DNA of 64,000 nucleotides. Origin: Apostichopus japonicus (Eukaryota; Echinodermata; Holothuroidea; Aspidochirotida; Stichopodidae). This document shows, one piece after another, positions 1 through 13,007 of this stretch. The notes below the pieces were generated by a model. The model saw nothing but the letters and a program-made list of their open reading frames with translations. It was not told where the DNA came from and ran no database searches. Each line of letters begins with the position of its first letter. Positions within the stretch are counted from its first letter, which is position 1. A program made the position numbers and the translations under genes. The DNA is taken from NCBI RefSeq assembly GCF_037975245.1, contig NC_092562.1, positions 12,098,001-12,162,000 of the forward strand. The letters run 5' to 3'.

Positions 1-420
1 ATTTTGATACACAAACTTGATTCATATATCACTTGAAACAAAGATGAATTTATCACTTTAAAGGCATTGAAGACTATAGCCCCAAACCACATGCGTACCA
101 TCTGAAAATGTTAACTTTCCGTTGCTTGCAAGTGACGTGTTGTTTGTGTCACTACAATATGCAGACAGTACAGTAATGAAACGTGATACCTTGTTATCTT
201 TAGCTGGACCTGAGATGTCCATCGCTATATTGTTTGTACACTGTGCTGACAGTATTGACCGCAGGTGTATGTACTGACTGTACACTAGTGTCTAATTACT
301 GATGGTAGCAAGCTATGTGTGCATTTTCTGGTATCGATGATGGTGTCTAACACTTCTGTTACACCTCATTCAAAACTAGGTCAGATTACCGGCATTAGAC
401 GTTTCTTTCTGCGCGAGTCT

Positions 421-616
421 TCACACCACTAACTTCAATGTACAGGAGAACTTGGGCTTGCTTGAAGCATGCATAGGTAGAGCAAAAATTGTAACCGCAG
501 ATAAGCCCTGCAATTTGAACCCGCGTTCCAGGTATAGCGGTAGGCTTGGAAAACTTCCAGACCAGGTTATTGCAACAGAGAATACGAGCAGCGATCGACA
601 GCTATGCAGTGAGTCT
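421..616 (+). other. Unassigned possible exon inside the duplicated unit
   Basis: An open frame runs from an acceptor-like tgtacag at about 444 to a strong GTGAGT donor at about 609. It encodes a cysteine-containing stretch with no recognised family. The same sequence lies at about 5381-5546 and 13451-13616. Its entry phase does not chain with the signal-peptide exon (that frame hits TGA at once), and the opposite strand is open too, so it may be chance. Coding status is uncertain. Confidence 0.15.
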
Positions 617-1355
617 TTTCGACACGTGCATAGAGTTATCAAGCTTACAATGTTTTCAGACGTTCACCTGTTTTTGACCTAAATCTTTGACTTCTGCATG
701 AAACAATTAGGATTCTAACTTCATGGGATCTACAAAGTAACCAAGTTTATGAATTCCACTGGAAATTACTTTGGGAGTCATACTTTGGAACCACATACCA
801 ATTAAGGGTGATGTTCAGCCAAGCATTAGGCTACTTTTGAATTTATCGTGTTTACAACACGTTTTGGTTAAACTTCACTTAACCTTCAAACTTGAATTTT
901 ACACAATTAATATCCTGAATTACAAAAGGGTATCTATATAGCCTACCAAACATAAAGCACAATAAAGGTGTATCTATTGAGTTACAGTGTTTACAAACAT
1001 CTGTCATCATGACTGTCTATCAATTTATAATGATGGGACTTCCCAAAGATTTAAGTAAACAAACCACAGCAGGTTTCAATCAAAGATTAAGAATCACAAA
1101 TTATAGCGCTTCCGAATCCCTTTGAGCTATTCAAATATCATTTAATATCATACAAGTTACAAATACGAGCGAGATGGAGAAGAAGTCTGGTGACATACGC
1201 AACTCTTACTGACAGCCAGTACTATGTTTCTCTTAACTACGTATGGTTTAGTTTAGCGATGTAAATAAAACAAATCAACTTAGATGTTTACGTAGATGGA
1301 GTAGATATATCTCAATATTCTCAATGACATTAATGTGCTTGAGTGTGTGTATGAA

Positions 1356-2730
1356 ACGGAAGCAGGACACTTCGCCCAACAACCATTTCGCCCAACTGCC
1401 ATTTCGCCCAACCTTACCATTTCGCCCAACCAGCCTGGTCATTTCGCCCAACCAGCCTGGTCATTTCGCCCAACCAGCCTGGTCATTTCGCCCAACCTTG
1501 ATTAAATATGATACTTGAAAAGTAAACGTTCGGGAATTGTTAAAGTTACAGGATACGAACCGAATATTAAGGAAACTTGAGGACCGATCAGTGTGTTGGG
1601 GGTTAGGTTTGATAGTAAACGTTCGAATATTAAGGAATATTAAGGAAACTTGAAGTCCTTTTCTTTGTATAACTTTAGTAAGGAAACGTTACAGAATACG
1701 AACCGAATATTAAGGAATCTTGAGGATGGACCAGTATTTTAGGGGTTAGGTTGGAAGCAGGACACTTCGCCCAACAACCATTTCGCCCAACTGCCATTTC
1801 GCCCAACCTTACCATTTCGCCCAACCAGCCTGGTCATTTCGCCCAACCAGCCTGGTCATAATATTACTTTTTCTATTCCACTAGTTCAATTGATTTATTT
1901 TGGGTTAGGTTACTTCGTAATAGGTCAATAAAGTGAGGTCCGCTCGATATCGATCGGAGTCTGAGCAGTTATTTCGGGTATAATGGGAGGATTACACTAC
2001 TTTAGGCGTTTACGCATACAATGGAAGTTATATTATTATACAAACACAGGGGAATCGGTCTTCATAAAAACCTATCAAACCTAACCCCTAAAACACTGAT
2101 CCATCCTACTGACTAACAATTCCCGAACGTTTCCTTATTAAATTGAAAAAAATATAAAACCCGTCCGTAATATTGAATTACTATATTTAATCAATGTAAC
2201 CACTTTATCAATGTAACCACATATGTAATCACATATGTAATCAATTTAACCACGACTTCAAGTTTCCTTAATACTCGGTTCGTATCCCGTAACGTTAACA
2301 ATTCCCGAACGTTTACTAGGCCTATATCAAACCTATCAAACCTAACCCCTAAAACACTGATCCATCCTCAAGATTCCTTAATATTCGGTTCGTATCCTGT
2401 AACATTAAAAATTCCCGAACGTTTCCTTACTAAAGTTATACAAAGTTAAGGACTTCAAGTTTCCTTAATATTCATTAATATTCGAACGTTTACTATCAAA
2501 CCTAACCCCTAACACACTGATCAATCCTCAAGTTTCCTTAATATTCGGTTCGTATCCTGTAACGTTGACAATTCCCGAACGTTTCCTTTTGAAATATCAT
2601 ATTTAATCAAGGTTGGGCGAAATGACCAGGCTGGTTGGGCGAAATGACCAGGCTGGTTGGGCGAAATGGTAAGGTTGGGCGAAATGGCAGTTGGGCGAAA
2701 TGGTTGTTGGGCGAAGTGTCCTGCTTCCGT
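1356..2730. mobile_element. Foldback-type element with satellite arms (copy in unit 1)
   Basis: The ends are inverted repeats: ACGGAAGCAGGACACTTCG at the left, and its reverse complement at the right finishing CCTGCTTCCGT. Both arms consist of short tandem units around CATTTCGCCCAACC and GCCTGGT. Spacers inside (AACGTTCGGGAATTG, GATACGAACCGAATATTAAG) also occur in both orientations, so most of the element can fold on itself. No transposase was seen and no target-site duplication was found. The open frames across the array are low-complexity artefacts. Confidence 0.75.
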
Positions 2731-3841
2731 CCCAGAGACTCATGAGATGTCGAACAACTGAAAATGCGAAAGTAAATCACAACCGATAATTATGCAAGAT
2801 ATGGCCTACTTCAAGCATCAGTGGTTTGGATACAAGCTTAATTGCTACTTTATCTTTGCAACAACACTATGTTAGGTTGGAGATTAAAAAAAACATAAGC
2901 CCATTCATTAGCCCTTTAGAATACTGTGAGCCTAGGATTTGTTGGCATGAAGAAGCTTACCGAATTTCATTGCGTCACCCATGGTAATTGAGGGTCACTC
3001 AATGGATGGTGGTGGTGGGGGGGGGGGGGTGGTGGGGGTGAATAACATATGGACTTTATTAAACATATCATGGGTCTTAATAGTTCGTGCGACTGATTCG
3101 TACATGAGCAGAAGCAAATGTATATATACCTTGCACTAAGAACTTTTCCTTGATCCCACTGAAACGCATTTATTCCATTATTTCTTGGTTCGTGCGAAAG
3201 AATAAAAAAGAAGCTTAGATTGTTATTAATGAATTCAAAGGAAGCTGATTAAGTAATTAGGCAGTAAGTGAGCATAGTTAGTTAGGCATTTCACATTCTC
3301 ACCGATATGGAAACATCCATCCGTGCCATTTGCAGTTGGTAACTAGAGTCACGTGACACAACTTTGACACTACACGATACGACAGTAGAATAAACATATA
3401 TTGTGGAGGTTGTAAAACGTGACTAACAAGGTAATGTATATATGTGTGTGTGTAAGGGTGTATGCATGTAGCAGGAACTCGCAAAGAAGCCATCGGTGGC
3501 TTATCAAAGCCAATATCATATTCGATACCACTTCCATAAATCATTAGAACACGATGTATTTATGTATATATTTAGATCCTCCTGCAAGCAGGAACTCGCA
3601 AAGAAGCCATCATTGGCGCCAATATCGATGTCGGTTTCACTTCTTTATTCATGAATAGAACACAAACTTCCTCAAAGTGTGGCTAGCGACTGCATGAGTA
3701 CAAATAATGCGAAAACTTAATGCGAAAAAGTAACTATTCTGTCAGACATTCTATGTTGAATCACAAATATTATCGTTGTAAAACTTCACAAGAATATTCA
3801 ACATTATCGAAGCTTGAAGGTTGAGTTGTACTAGTAATACT

Positions 3842-3926
3842 ATGTTTGCTAACTTCGATGTTACGCCATGTTTCCTTTTCACGGTACTGTTGGCTTGCAA
3901 TAAGCTGCAACCAAGCAAAACCCAAG
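3842..3926 (+). CDS. Candidate first coding exon (signal peptide), copy 1
   Basis: An ATG opens 28 codons and one extra base, ending at a good donor (CAAG|GTACGT), so the exon leaves in phase 1. The peptide has a short polar start, then a hydrophobic core (CFLFTVLLAC), then a polar tail, which reads as a secretory signal. Phase 1 is exactly what the cbEGF exon at 17893 needs. The exon is repeated at 11912-11996. It may belong to the receptor gene downstream or to a partial duplicate of it. The Kozak context is weak and no TATA box was seen. Confidence 0.4.
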
Positions 3927-6900
3927 GTACGTTGTTCTGGATTCATACAGGAGAACAAGTACGAAGTAAAAAAATACACGTACGGGTATCAAGAACAGAC
4001 CTAGGCATAGTCATATAGCTAGGTTAGGCTGTGTAGGCTACAGTCATATAGCAGAATATTAGTCTTATATTCTGCCCTATGGCTATAGTTGGCCGGTTAT
4101 GTGGTACATTACCTTTTGTAGCCTAACGTTATTATTACTAGAAAAAGCTTACGCCTCTATAGGTCTTCGATACTGTAAAACTGTTTTGTATCATACACTA
4201 CAGCCTACAGTACAGTTAACATGTATTAAAAGGCTTGTTCAGTAGCATGGACACTGCGAAGTTCGGACACCTAAGCCTTAGAACACGCCAAAACTAGTAT
4301 AAAGGCTATCTTATGGTATAAATTACCTGAAAATATACTTGATATGGTGGGGTCATTTGGAGAGAAAACAACTGTAGCTTTGTAGTTTTTCGTGAAATTG
4401 GCACTTGCTGTAAGTTGTCATGGTGAAATCGTGTATTTCTTAGGGTACTGTCCAAACTTTGCAGTGTTCCGTACTTCGCAATACTGACTACAATGCAAGT
4501 TACATGTATGTTATCCAAGTTCATAGCATAGGCTATGACTAGCTCTAAAGGTCTTAACTATATAGTTGGGTCTAGACCTACTTGTGTTTTGCTGTGGTAA
4601 TAGTTATTATCGTTTGCAAAAACTCACAAACAATATAACCACTTGTATGATGTGTTATACAAACTGTCATCAAATGGATCGAGTCTTAGCGAATATGTAA
4701 AAAGATGACATCGTTCAATGAATAAAGCTGATTTCATGTTGAAAACACATTAGCGTATCCTGGCTAAGAACTTTTTCTACCCCTTGAGTTTAGCAGAACC
4801 TAAAAAAAAGATTTTCTGAAAATGTTTAGTTTCCATAGAAAAATTATATCCTACCATTTGCTGGCTATACTTTTCTTAAGCCTAGCCAAAGTTAACAAGC
4901 TTTGCGCTTGAAGTATTTTGTAAGCAACCAGCAACAAATTTTGATACACAAACTTGATTCATATATCACTTGAAACAAAGATGAATTTATCACTTTAAAG
5001 GCATTGAAGACTATAGCCCCAAACCACATGCGTACCATCTGAAAATGTTAAATTTCCGTTGCTTGCAAGTGACGTGTTGTTTGTGTCACTACAATATGCA
5101 GACAGTACAGTAATGAAACGTGATACCTTGTTATCTTTAGCTGGACCTGAGATGTCCATCGCTATATTGTTTGTACACTGTGCTGACAGTATTGACCGCA
5201 GGTGTATGTACTGACTGTACACTAGTGTCTAATTACTGATGGTAGCAAGCTATGTGTGCATTTTCTGGTATCGATGATGGTGTCTAACACTTCTGTTACA
5301 CCTCATTCAAAACTAGGTCAGATTACCGGCATTAGACGTTTCTTTCTGCGCGAGTCTTCACACCACTAACTTCAATGTACAGGAGAACTTGGGCTTGCTT
5401 GAAGCATGCATAGGTAGAGCAAAAATTGTAACCGCAGATAAGCCCTGCAATTTGAACCCGCGTTCCAGGTATAGCGGTAGGCTTGGAAAACTTCCAGACC
5501 AGGTTATTGCAACAGAGAATACGAGCAGCGATCGACAGCTATGCAGTGAGTCTTTTCGACACGTGCATAGAGTTATCAAGCTTACAATGTTTTCAGACGT
5601 TCACCTGTTTTTGACCTAAATCTTTGACTTCTGCATGAAACAATTAGGATTCTAACTTCATGGGATCTACAAAGTAACCAAGTTTATGAATTCCACTGGA
5701 AATTACTTTGGGAGTCATACTTTGGAACCACATACCAATTAAGGGTGATGTTCAGCCAAGCATTAGGCTACTTTTGAATTTATCGTGTTTACAACACGTT
5801 TTGGTTAAACTTCACTTAACCTTCAAACTTGAATTTTACACAATTAATATCCTGAATTACAAAAGGGTATCTATATAGCCTACCAAACATAAAGCACAAT
5901 AAAGGTGTATCTATTGAGTTACAGTGTTTAAAAACATCTGTCATCATGACTGTCTATCAATTTATAATGATGGGACTTCCCAAAGATTTAACTAAACAAA
6001 CCACAGCAGGTTTCAATCAAAGATTAAGAATCACAAATTATAGCGCTTCCGAATCCCTTTGAGCTATTCAAATATCATTTAATATCATACAAGTTACAAA
6101 TACGAGCGAGATGGAGAAGAAGTCTGGTGACATACGCAACTCTTACTGACAGCCAGTACTATGTTTCTCTTAACTACGTATGGTTTAGTTTAGCGATGTA
6201 AATAAAACAAATCAACTTAGATGTTTACGTAGATGGAGTAGATATATCTCAATATTCTCAATGACATTAATGTGCTTGAGTGTGTGTATGAAACGGAAGC
6301 AGGACACTTCGCCCAACAACCATTTCGCCCAACTGCCATTTCGCCCAACCTTACCATTTCGCCCAACCAGCCTGGTCATTTCGCCCAACCAGCCTGGTCA
6401 TTTCGCCCAACCAGCCTGGTCATTTCGCCCAACCAGCCTGGTCATTTCGCCCAACCTTGATTAAATATGATACTTGAAAAGTAAACGTTCGGGAATTGTT
6501 AAAGTTACAGGATACGAACCGAATATTAAGGAAACTTGAGGACCGATCAGTGTGTTGGGGGTTAGGTTTGATAGTAAACGTTCGAATATTAAGGAATATT
6601 AAGGAAACTTGAAGTCCTTTTCTTTGTATAACTTTAGTAAGGAAACGTTACAGAATACGAACCGAATATTAAGGAATCTTGAGGATGGACCAGTATTTTA
6701 GGGGTTAGGTTGGAAGCAGGACACTTCGCCCAACAACCATTTCGCCCAACTGCCATTTCGCCCAACCTTACCATTTCGCCCAACCAGCCTGGTCATTTCG
6801 CCCAACCAGCCTGGTCATTTCGCCCAACCTTGATTAAATATGATACTTGAAAAGTAAACGTTCGGGAATTGTTAAAGTTACAGGATACGAACCGAATATT

Positions 6901-7701
6901 AAGGAAACTTGAGGACCGATAAGTGTGTTGGGGGTTAGGTTTGATAGTAAACGTTCGAATATTAAGGAATATTAAGGAAACTTGAAGTCCTTTTCTTTGT
7001 ATAACTTTAGTAAGGAAACGTTACAGAATACGAACCGAATATTAAGGAATCTTGAGGATGGATCAGTGTTTTAGGGGTTAGGTTTGATAGGTTTGATAGT
7101 AAACGGTCGGGAATTGTTAACGTTACGGGATACGAACCGAGTATTAAGGAAACTTGAAGTCGTGGTTAAATTGATTAGGCCTACATATGTGATTACATAT
7201 GTGGTTACATTGATAAATATTACGGACGGGTTTTATATATATATTGTTTTTCACTTAACGTTCCGAAATTGTTAGTCAGTAGGATGGACCAGTATTTTAG
7301 GGGTTAGGTTTGATAGGTTTTTATGAAGACCGATTCCCCTTTGTTTGTATAATAATATAACTTCCATTGTATGCGTAAACGCCTAAAGTAGTGTAATCCT
7401 CCCATTATACCCGAAATAACTGCTCAGACTCCGATCGATATCGAGCGGACCTCACTTTATTTACCTATTACGAAGTAACCTTACCCAAAATAAATCAAAT
7501 TGAACTGGTGGAATAGAAAAAGTAATATTATTCTGACTGAATATTAGTAAAAATAAGGTTGGGCGAAATGACCAACACGGTTGGGCGAACTGACCATGCT
7601 GGTTGGGCGAAATGACCAACGCGGTTGGGCGAAATGACCAGGCTGGTTGGGCGAAATGGCAGTTGGGCGAAATGGTTGTTGGGCGAAGTGACTCGCAAGC
7701 G

Positions 7702-8405
7702 TTAGGTTTGATAGGTTTTATAGTAAACGGTCGGGAATTGTTAACGTTACGGGATACGAACCGAGTATTAAGGAAACTTGAAGTCGTGGTTAAATTGATT
7801 AGGCCTACATATGTGATTACATATGTGGTTACATTGATAAATATTACGGACGGGATTTATATATATATATTGTTTTTCACTTAACGTTCCGGAATTGTTA
7901 GTCAGTAGGATGGACCAGTATTTTAGGGGTTAGGTTTGATAGGTTTGATAGTAAACGGTCGGGAATTGTTAACGTTACGGGATACGAACCGAGTATTAAG
8001 GAAACTTGAAGTCGTGGTTAAATTGATTAGGCCTACATATGTGATTACATATGTGGTTACATTGATAAATATTACGGACGGGTTTTATATATATATTGTT
8101 TTTCACTTAACGTTCCGGAATTGTTAGTCAGTAGGATGGACCAGTATTTTAGGGGTTAGGTTTGATAGGTTTTATAGTAAACGGCCGGGAATTGTTAACG
8201 TTACGGGATACGAACCGAGTATTAAGGAAACTTGAAGTCGTGGTTAAATTGATTAGGCCTACATATGTGATTACATATGTGGTTACATTGATAAATATTA
8301 CGGACGGGTTTTATATATATATATTGTTTTTCACTTAACGTTCCGGAATTGTTAGTCAGTAGGATGGACCAGTATTTTAGGGGTTAGGTTTGATAGGTTT
8401 TGATG
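7702..8405 (+). repeat. 227-bp tandem repeat, three copies, inside the foldback complex
   Basis: The motif TAAACGGTCGGGAATTG recurs at 7724, 7952 and 8178, giving a period of 226-228 bp. A separate copy sits at about 7081-7330. Each unit contains the inverted motif ACATATGTGATTACATATGT and ends with TTAGGGGTTAGGTTTGATAG. The unit is built from the same spacer sequence found once in the shorter element. Confidence 0.85.
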
Positions 8406-8426
8406 AAGACCGATTCCCCTGTGTTT

Positions 8427-8957
8427 GTATAACATTAGATTAACACTATGTAGAACTAGATAAACACATAACTGCTGTGAACAATACCCTTGATTAATGC
8501 CTGGCGGACTTGATAAACCTTGACCGAAGTCATCAAGCAGAACAATAGGTGTGGATTAATAAACCACAAACAATAGGCCTCCGATAAACGTCTGGTTGAC
8601 CGGATTAACGCTTGGCTGACCAAAACAATAACTGCGGATTACTGACTCACAAATGCAATAACATCAATTATTGACATCAGCCTGTCAATCACATGGGATA
8701 AACCCAAAGGATGGATAAAAGCCCTGCCCTCGTTTGAGTTGGGCACAGTACAATCTGTTCCGAACATCAGTTCACACCAAGATTCAACTCTATCAGACTT
8801 CAGCTCCAAATCGCCGAAGTTAGTATGGCATCTCGCTGCATCTCTCAGCCAACACCCAACGAAGTGCCGTCCACCGAGTTCCACATTGCCGTACAATGCT
8901 CCAGAAAAAGACAACTATTCAGTTCCTCAAACATGCCGATTCTCCTTTGTTTTTATA
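8427..8957 (+). other. Unrelated segment enclosed in the foldback complex
   Basis: This piece shares no sequence with the surrounding satellites and is missing from unit 1. Its first half repeats GATTAAC/GATAAAC-like motifs. The second half has a TATA-like GGATAAAAGCCC near 8713 and an ATG at 8829 opening a frame of about 50 codons. It resembles a captured promoter and first exon, but no protein family is recognised. Confidence 0.3.
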
Positions 8958-9600
8958 ATAACATAACTTCCATATAATAATAATAATAATAATATAACTA
9001 CCAATAATATAACCCAAAATAAATCAAATTGAACTAGTGAAATAGAAACGGTTATATTATTCCACAACGGTTCCCCTTTGTTTGTATAATATTATAACTT
9101 CCAAAAAATAACAATATAACTTCCAATAATTTAACCCAAAATAAATAAAATTAAATTAGTGAAATAGAAACGGTTATATTATTCCACACCGATTCCCCTT
9201 TGTTTATATAATAATATAACTTCCATATAATAATAAAAATAATATAACTTCCATTGTATGCGTAAACGCCTAAAGTAGTGTAATCCTCCCATTATACCCG
9301 AAATAACTGCTCAGACTCCGATCGATATCGAGCGGACCTCACTTTATTTACCTATTACGAAGTAACCTTACCCAAAATAAATCAAATTGAACTGGTGGAA
9401 TAGAAAAAGTAATATTATTCTGACTGAATATTAGTAAAAATAAGGTTGGGCGAAATGACCAACACGGTTGGGCGAAATGACCAACACGGTTGGGCGAACT
9501 GACCATGCTGGTTGGGGGAAATGACCAACGCGGTTGGGCGAAATGACCAGGCTGGTTGGGCGATATGGCAGTTGGGCGAAATGGTTGTTGGGCGAAGTGA

Positions 9601-9768
9601 CTCGCAAGCTATGAAACTAATGCAAGATTGACACTGAGCTAGATCTCATGGAAAGTAGATCATTTTCAGTGTTTAGATTTATCTTTTTACCAAATTCTCT
9701 GGTAAAGTTAAGTGTTGCAAAGTAATTGTCCATTGGGCCCATGTGTATGGTGTCCCAGAGCTTTCTAG
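9601..9768. other. Short non-satellite segment between two inverted foldback ends
   Basis: About 170 bp of plain sequence separates a left block ending GGGCGAAGTG from a right block starting CACTTCGCCC. This is what is expected where two foldback elements lie head to head with host DNA trapped between them. No gene is seen. Confidence 0.5.
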
Positions 9769-11911
9769 CCACTTCGCCCAACAACCATTTCGCCCAACTG
9801 CCATTTCGCCCAACCAGCCTGGTCATTTCGCCCAACCAGCCTGGTCATTTCGCCCAACCATCATAGTCATTTCGCCCAACCATCATAGTCATTTCGCCCA
9901 ACCTTATTTTTACTAATATTCAGTCAGAATAATATTACTTTTTCTATTCCACTAGTTCAATTGATTTATTTTGGGTTAGGTTACTTCGTAATAGGTCAAT
10001 AAAGTGAGGTCCGCTCGATATCGATCGGAGTCTGAGCAGTTATTTCGGGTATAATGGGAGGATTACACTACTTTAGGCGTTTACGCATACAATGGAAGTT
10101 ATATTATTATACAAACACAGGGGAATCGGTCTTCATAAAAACCTATCAAACCTAACCCCTAAAACACTGATCCATCCTACTGACTAACAATTCCCGAACG
10201 TTTCCTTATTAAATTGAAAAAAATATAAAACCCGTCCGTAATATTGAATTACTATATTTAATCAATGTAACCACTTTATCAATGTAACCACATATGTAAT
10301 CACATATGTAATCAATTTAACCACGACTTCAAGTTTCCTTAATACTCGGTTCGTATCCCGTAACGTTAACAATTCCCGAACGTTTACTAGGCCTATATCA
10401 AACCTATCAAACCTAACCCCTAAAACACTGATCCATCCTCAAGATTCCTTAATATTCGGTTCGTATCCTGTAACATTAAAAATTCCCGAACGTTTCCTTA
10501 CTAAAGTTATACAAAGTTAAGGACTTCAAGTTTCCTTAATATTCATTAATATTCGAACGTTTACTATCAAACCTAACCCCTAACACACTGATCAATCCTC
10601 AAGTTTCCTTAATATTCGGTTCGTATCCTGTAACGTTGACAATTCCCGAACGTTTCCTTTTGAAATATCATATTTAATCAAGGTTGGGCGAAATGACCAG
10701 GCTGGTTGGGCGAAATGACCAGGCTGGTTGGGCGAAATGGTAAGGTTGGGCGAAATGGCAGTTGGGCGAAATGGTTGTTGGGCGAAGTGTCCTGCTTCCG
10801 TCCCAGAGACTCATGAGATGTCGAACAACTGAAAATGCGAAAGTAAATCACAACCGATAATTATGCAAGATATGGCCTACTTCAAGCATCAGTGGTTTGG
10901 ATACAAGCTTAATTGCTACTTTATCTTTGCAACAACACTATGTTAGGTTGGAGATTAAAAAAAACATAAGCCCATTCATTAGCCCTTTAGAATACTGTGA
11001 GCCTAGGATTTGTTGGCATGAAGAAGCTTACCGAATTTCATTGCGTCACCCATGGTAATTGAGGGTCACTCAATGGATGGTGGTGGTGGGGGGGGGGGGT
11101 GGTGGGGGTGAATAACATATGGACTTTATTAAACATATCATGGGTCTTAATAGTTCGTGCGACTGATTCGTACATGAGCAGAAGCAAATGTATATATACC
11201 TTGCACTAAGAACTTTTCCTTGATCCCACTGAAACGCATTTATTCCATTATTTCTTGGTTCGTGCGAAAGAATAAAAAAGAAGCTTAGATTGTTATTAAT
11301 GAATTCAAAGGAAGCTGATTAAGTAATTAGGCAGTAAGTGAGCATAGTTAGTTAGGCATTTCACATTCTCACCGATATGGAAACATCCATCCGTGCCATT
11401 TGCAGTTGGTAACTAGAGTCACGTGACACAACTTTGACACTACACGATACGACAGTAGAATAAACATATATTGTGGAGGTTGTAAAACGTGACTAACAAG
11501 GTAATGTATATATGTGTGTGTGTAAGGGTGTATGCATGTAGCAGGAACTCGCAAAGAAGCCATCGGTGGCTTATCAAAGCCAATATCATATTCGATACCA
11601 CTTCCATAAATCATTAGAACACGATGTATTTATGTATATATTTAGATCCTCCTGCAAGCAGGAACTCGCAAAGAAGCCATCATTGGCGCCAATATCGATG
11701 TCGGTTTCACTTCTTTATTCATGAATAGAACACAAACTTCCTCAAAGTGTGGCTAGCGACTGCATGAGTACAAATAATGCGAAAACTTAATGCGAAAAAG
11801 TAACTATTCTGTCAGACATTCTATGTTGAATCACAAATATTATCGTTGTAAAACTTCACAAGAATATTCAACATTATCGAAGCTTGAAGGTTGAGTTGTA
11901 CTAGTAATACT

Positions 11912-11996
11912 ATGTTTGCTAACTTCGATGTTACGCCATGTTTCCTTTTCACGGTACTGTTGGCTTGCAATAAGCTGCAACCAAGCAAAACCCAAG
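11912..11996 (+). CDS. Candidate first coding exon (signal peptide), copy 2, nearest the receptor
   Basis: This is identical to 3842-3926. As the copy closest to the EGF exons it is the best candidate for exon 1 of the + strand RPTP. Joining its last G to the AT at 17893 gives the Asp that starts the first cbEGF module, in frame. With it the model would encode about 764 residues. The assignment rests on phase and peptide character, not on transcript evidence, and further exons may lie between. Confidence 0.45.
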
Positions 11997-13007
11997 GTAC
12001 GTTGTTCTGGATTCATACAGGAGAACAAGTACGAAGTAAAAAAATACACGTACGGGTATCAAGAACAGACCTAGGCATAGTCATATAGCTAGGTTAGGCT
12101 GTGTAGGCTACAGTCATATAGCAGAATATTAGTCTTATATTCTGCCCTATGGCTATAGTTGGCCGGTTATGTGGTACATTACCTTTTGTAGCCTAACGTT
12201 ATTATTACTAGAAAAAGCTTACGCCTCTATAGGTCTTCGATACTGTAAAACTGTTTTGTATCATACACTACAGCCTACAGTACAGTTAACATGTATTAAA
12301 AGGCTTGTTCAGTAGCATGGACACTGCGAAGTTCGGACACCTAAGCCTTAGAACACGCCAAAACTAGTATAAAGGCTATCTTATGGTATAAATTACCTGA
12401 AAATATACTTGATATGGTGGGGTCATTTGGAGAGAAAACAACTGTAGCTTTGTAGTTTTTCGTGAAATTGGCACTTGCTGTAAGTTGTCATGGTGAAATC
12501 GTGTATTTCTTAGGGTACTGTCCAAACTTTGCAGTGTTCCGTACTTCGCAATACTGACTACAATGCAAGTTACATGTATGTTATCCAAGTTCATAGCATA
12601 GGCTATGACTAGCTCTAAAGGTCTTAACTATATAGTTGGGTCTAGACCTACTTGTGTTTTGCTGTGGTAATAGTTATTATCGTTTGCAAAAACTCACAAA
12701 CAATATAACCACTTGTATGATGTGTTATACAAACTGTCATCAAATGGATCGAGTCTTAGCGAATATGTAAAAAGATGACATCGTTCAATGAATAAAGCTG
12801 ATTTCATGTTGAAAACACATTAGCGTATCCTGGCTAAGAACTTTTTCTACCCCTTGAGTTTAGCAGAACCTAAAAAAAAGATTTTCTGAAAATGTTTAGT
12901 TTCCATAGAAAAATTATATCCTACCATTTGCTGGCTATACTTTTCTTAAGCCTAGCCAAAGTTAACAAGCTTTGCGCTTGAAATATTTTGTAAGCAACCA
13001 GCAACAA

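Larger units (their letters stand above)
1..4937. repeat. Tandem segmental duplication, unit 1
   Basis: The stretch recurs almost base for base at 4938-13007 and in part at 13008-13639. Only scattered single-base differences, a one-base change in a G-run and one large indel in the foldback complex were seen. The window opens inside a unit, so the true left edge lies outside. The right breakpoint of homology at about 13639 implies that the repeated unit really begins near 633 and 5570. Apart from the candidate signal-peptide exon at 3842-3926 and the foldback element, no convincing gene was read in it. Confidence 0.93.
6293..10801. mobile_element. Composite foldback/satellite complex (copy in unit 2)
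   Basis: This is the longer counterpart of 1356-2730, with identical outer ends. Inner blocks of the TTCGCCCAAC satellite lie at about 6303-6455, 6716-6830, 7556-7690, 9443-9600, 9769-9905 and 10681-10791. They alternate in orientation, and several inner blocks end in GGGCGAAGTG next to differing flanks. It therefore looks like several elements nested or joined end to end. Two stretches of unrelated DNA (about 8427-8957 and 9601-9768) are held between them. No transposase is visible. Confidence 0.7.
4938..13007. repeat. Tandem segmental duplication, unit 2
   Basis: The second copy of the unit is 8070 bp against 4937 bp. The difference is almost wholly about 3.1 kb of extra foldback and satellite DNA between about 6800 and 9930. 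Flanking single-copy-like DNA matches unit 1 at better than 99 percent by eye. Such identity means either a very recent duplication or two haplotypes laid end to end by the assembler. Confidence 0.93.

Noticed and set aside
58-285. Conserved minus-strand open frame repeated in all three tandem copies
   Set aside because: Its conservation is explained by the recent duplication; no family or convincing exon borders.
1324-1518. Open frames over the TTCGCCCAAC arrays (also 6261-6464, 7603-7884, 9617-9835)
   Set aside because: They are translations of short tandem repeats, open in several frames, with no coding signals.
2041-2110. CCTAACCCCTAA-like strings resembling telomere repeat
   Set aside because: They occur singly within the foldback spacer, never as a tandem TTAGGG array.
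1356-10801. Regularly spaced short repeats resembling a CRISPR array
   Set aside because: This is an intron-rich animal genome, the arrays are continuous satellites in inverted arms, and there are no unique equal-length spacers.
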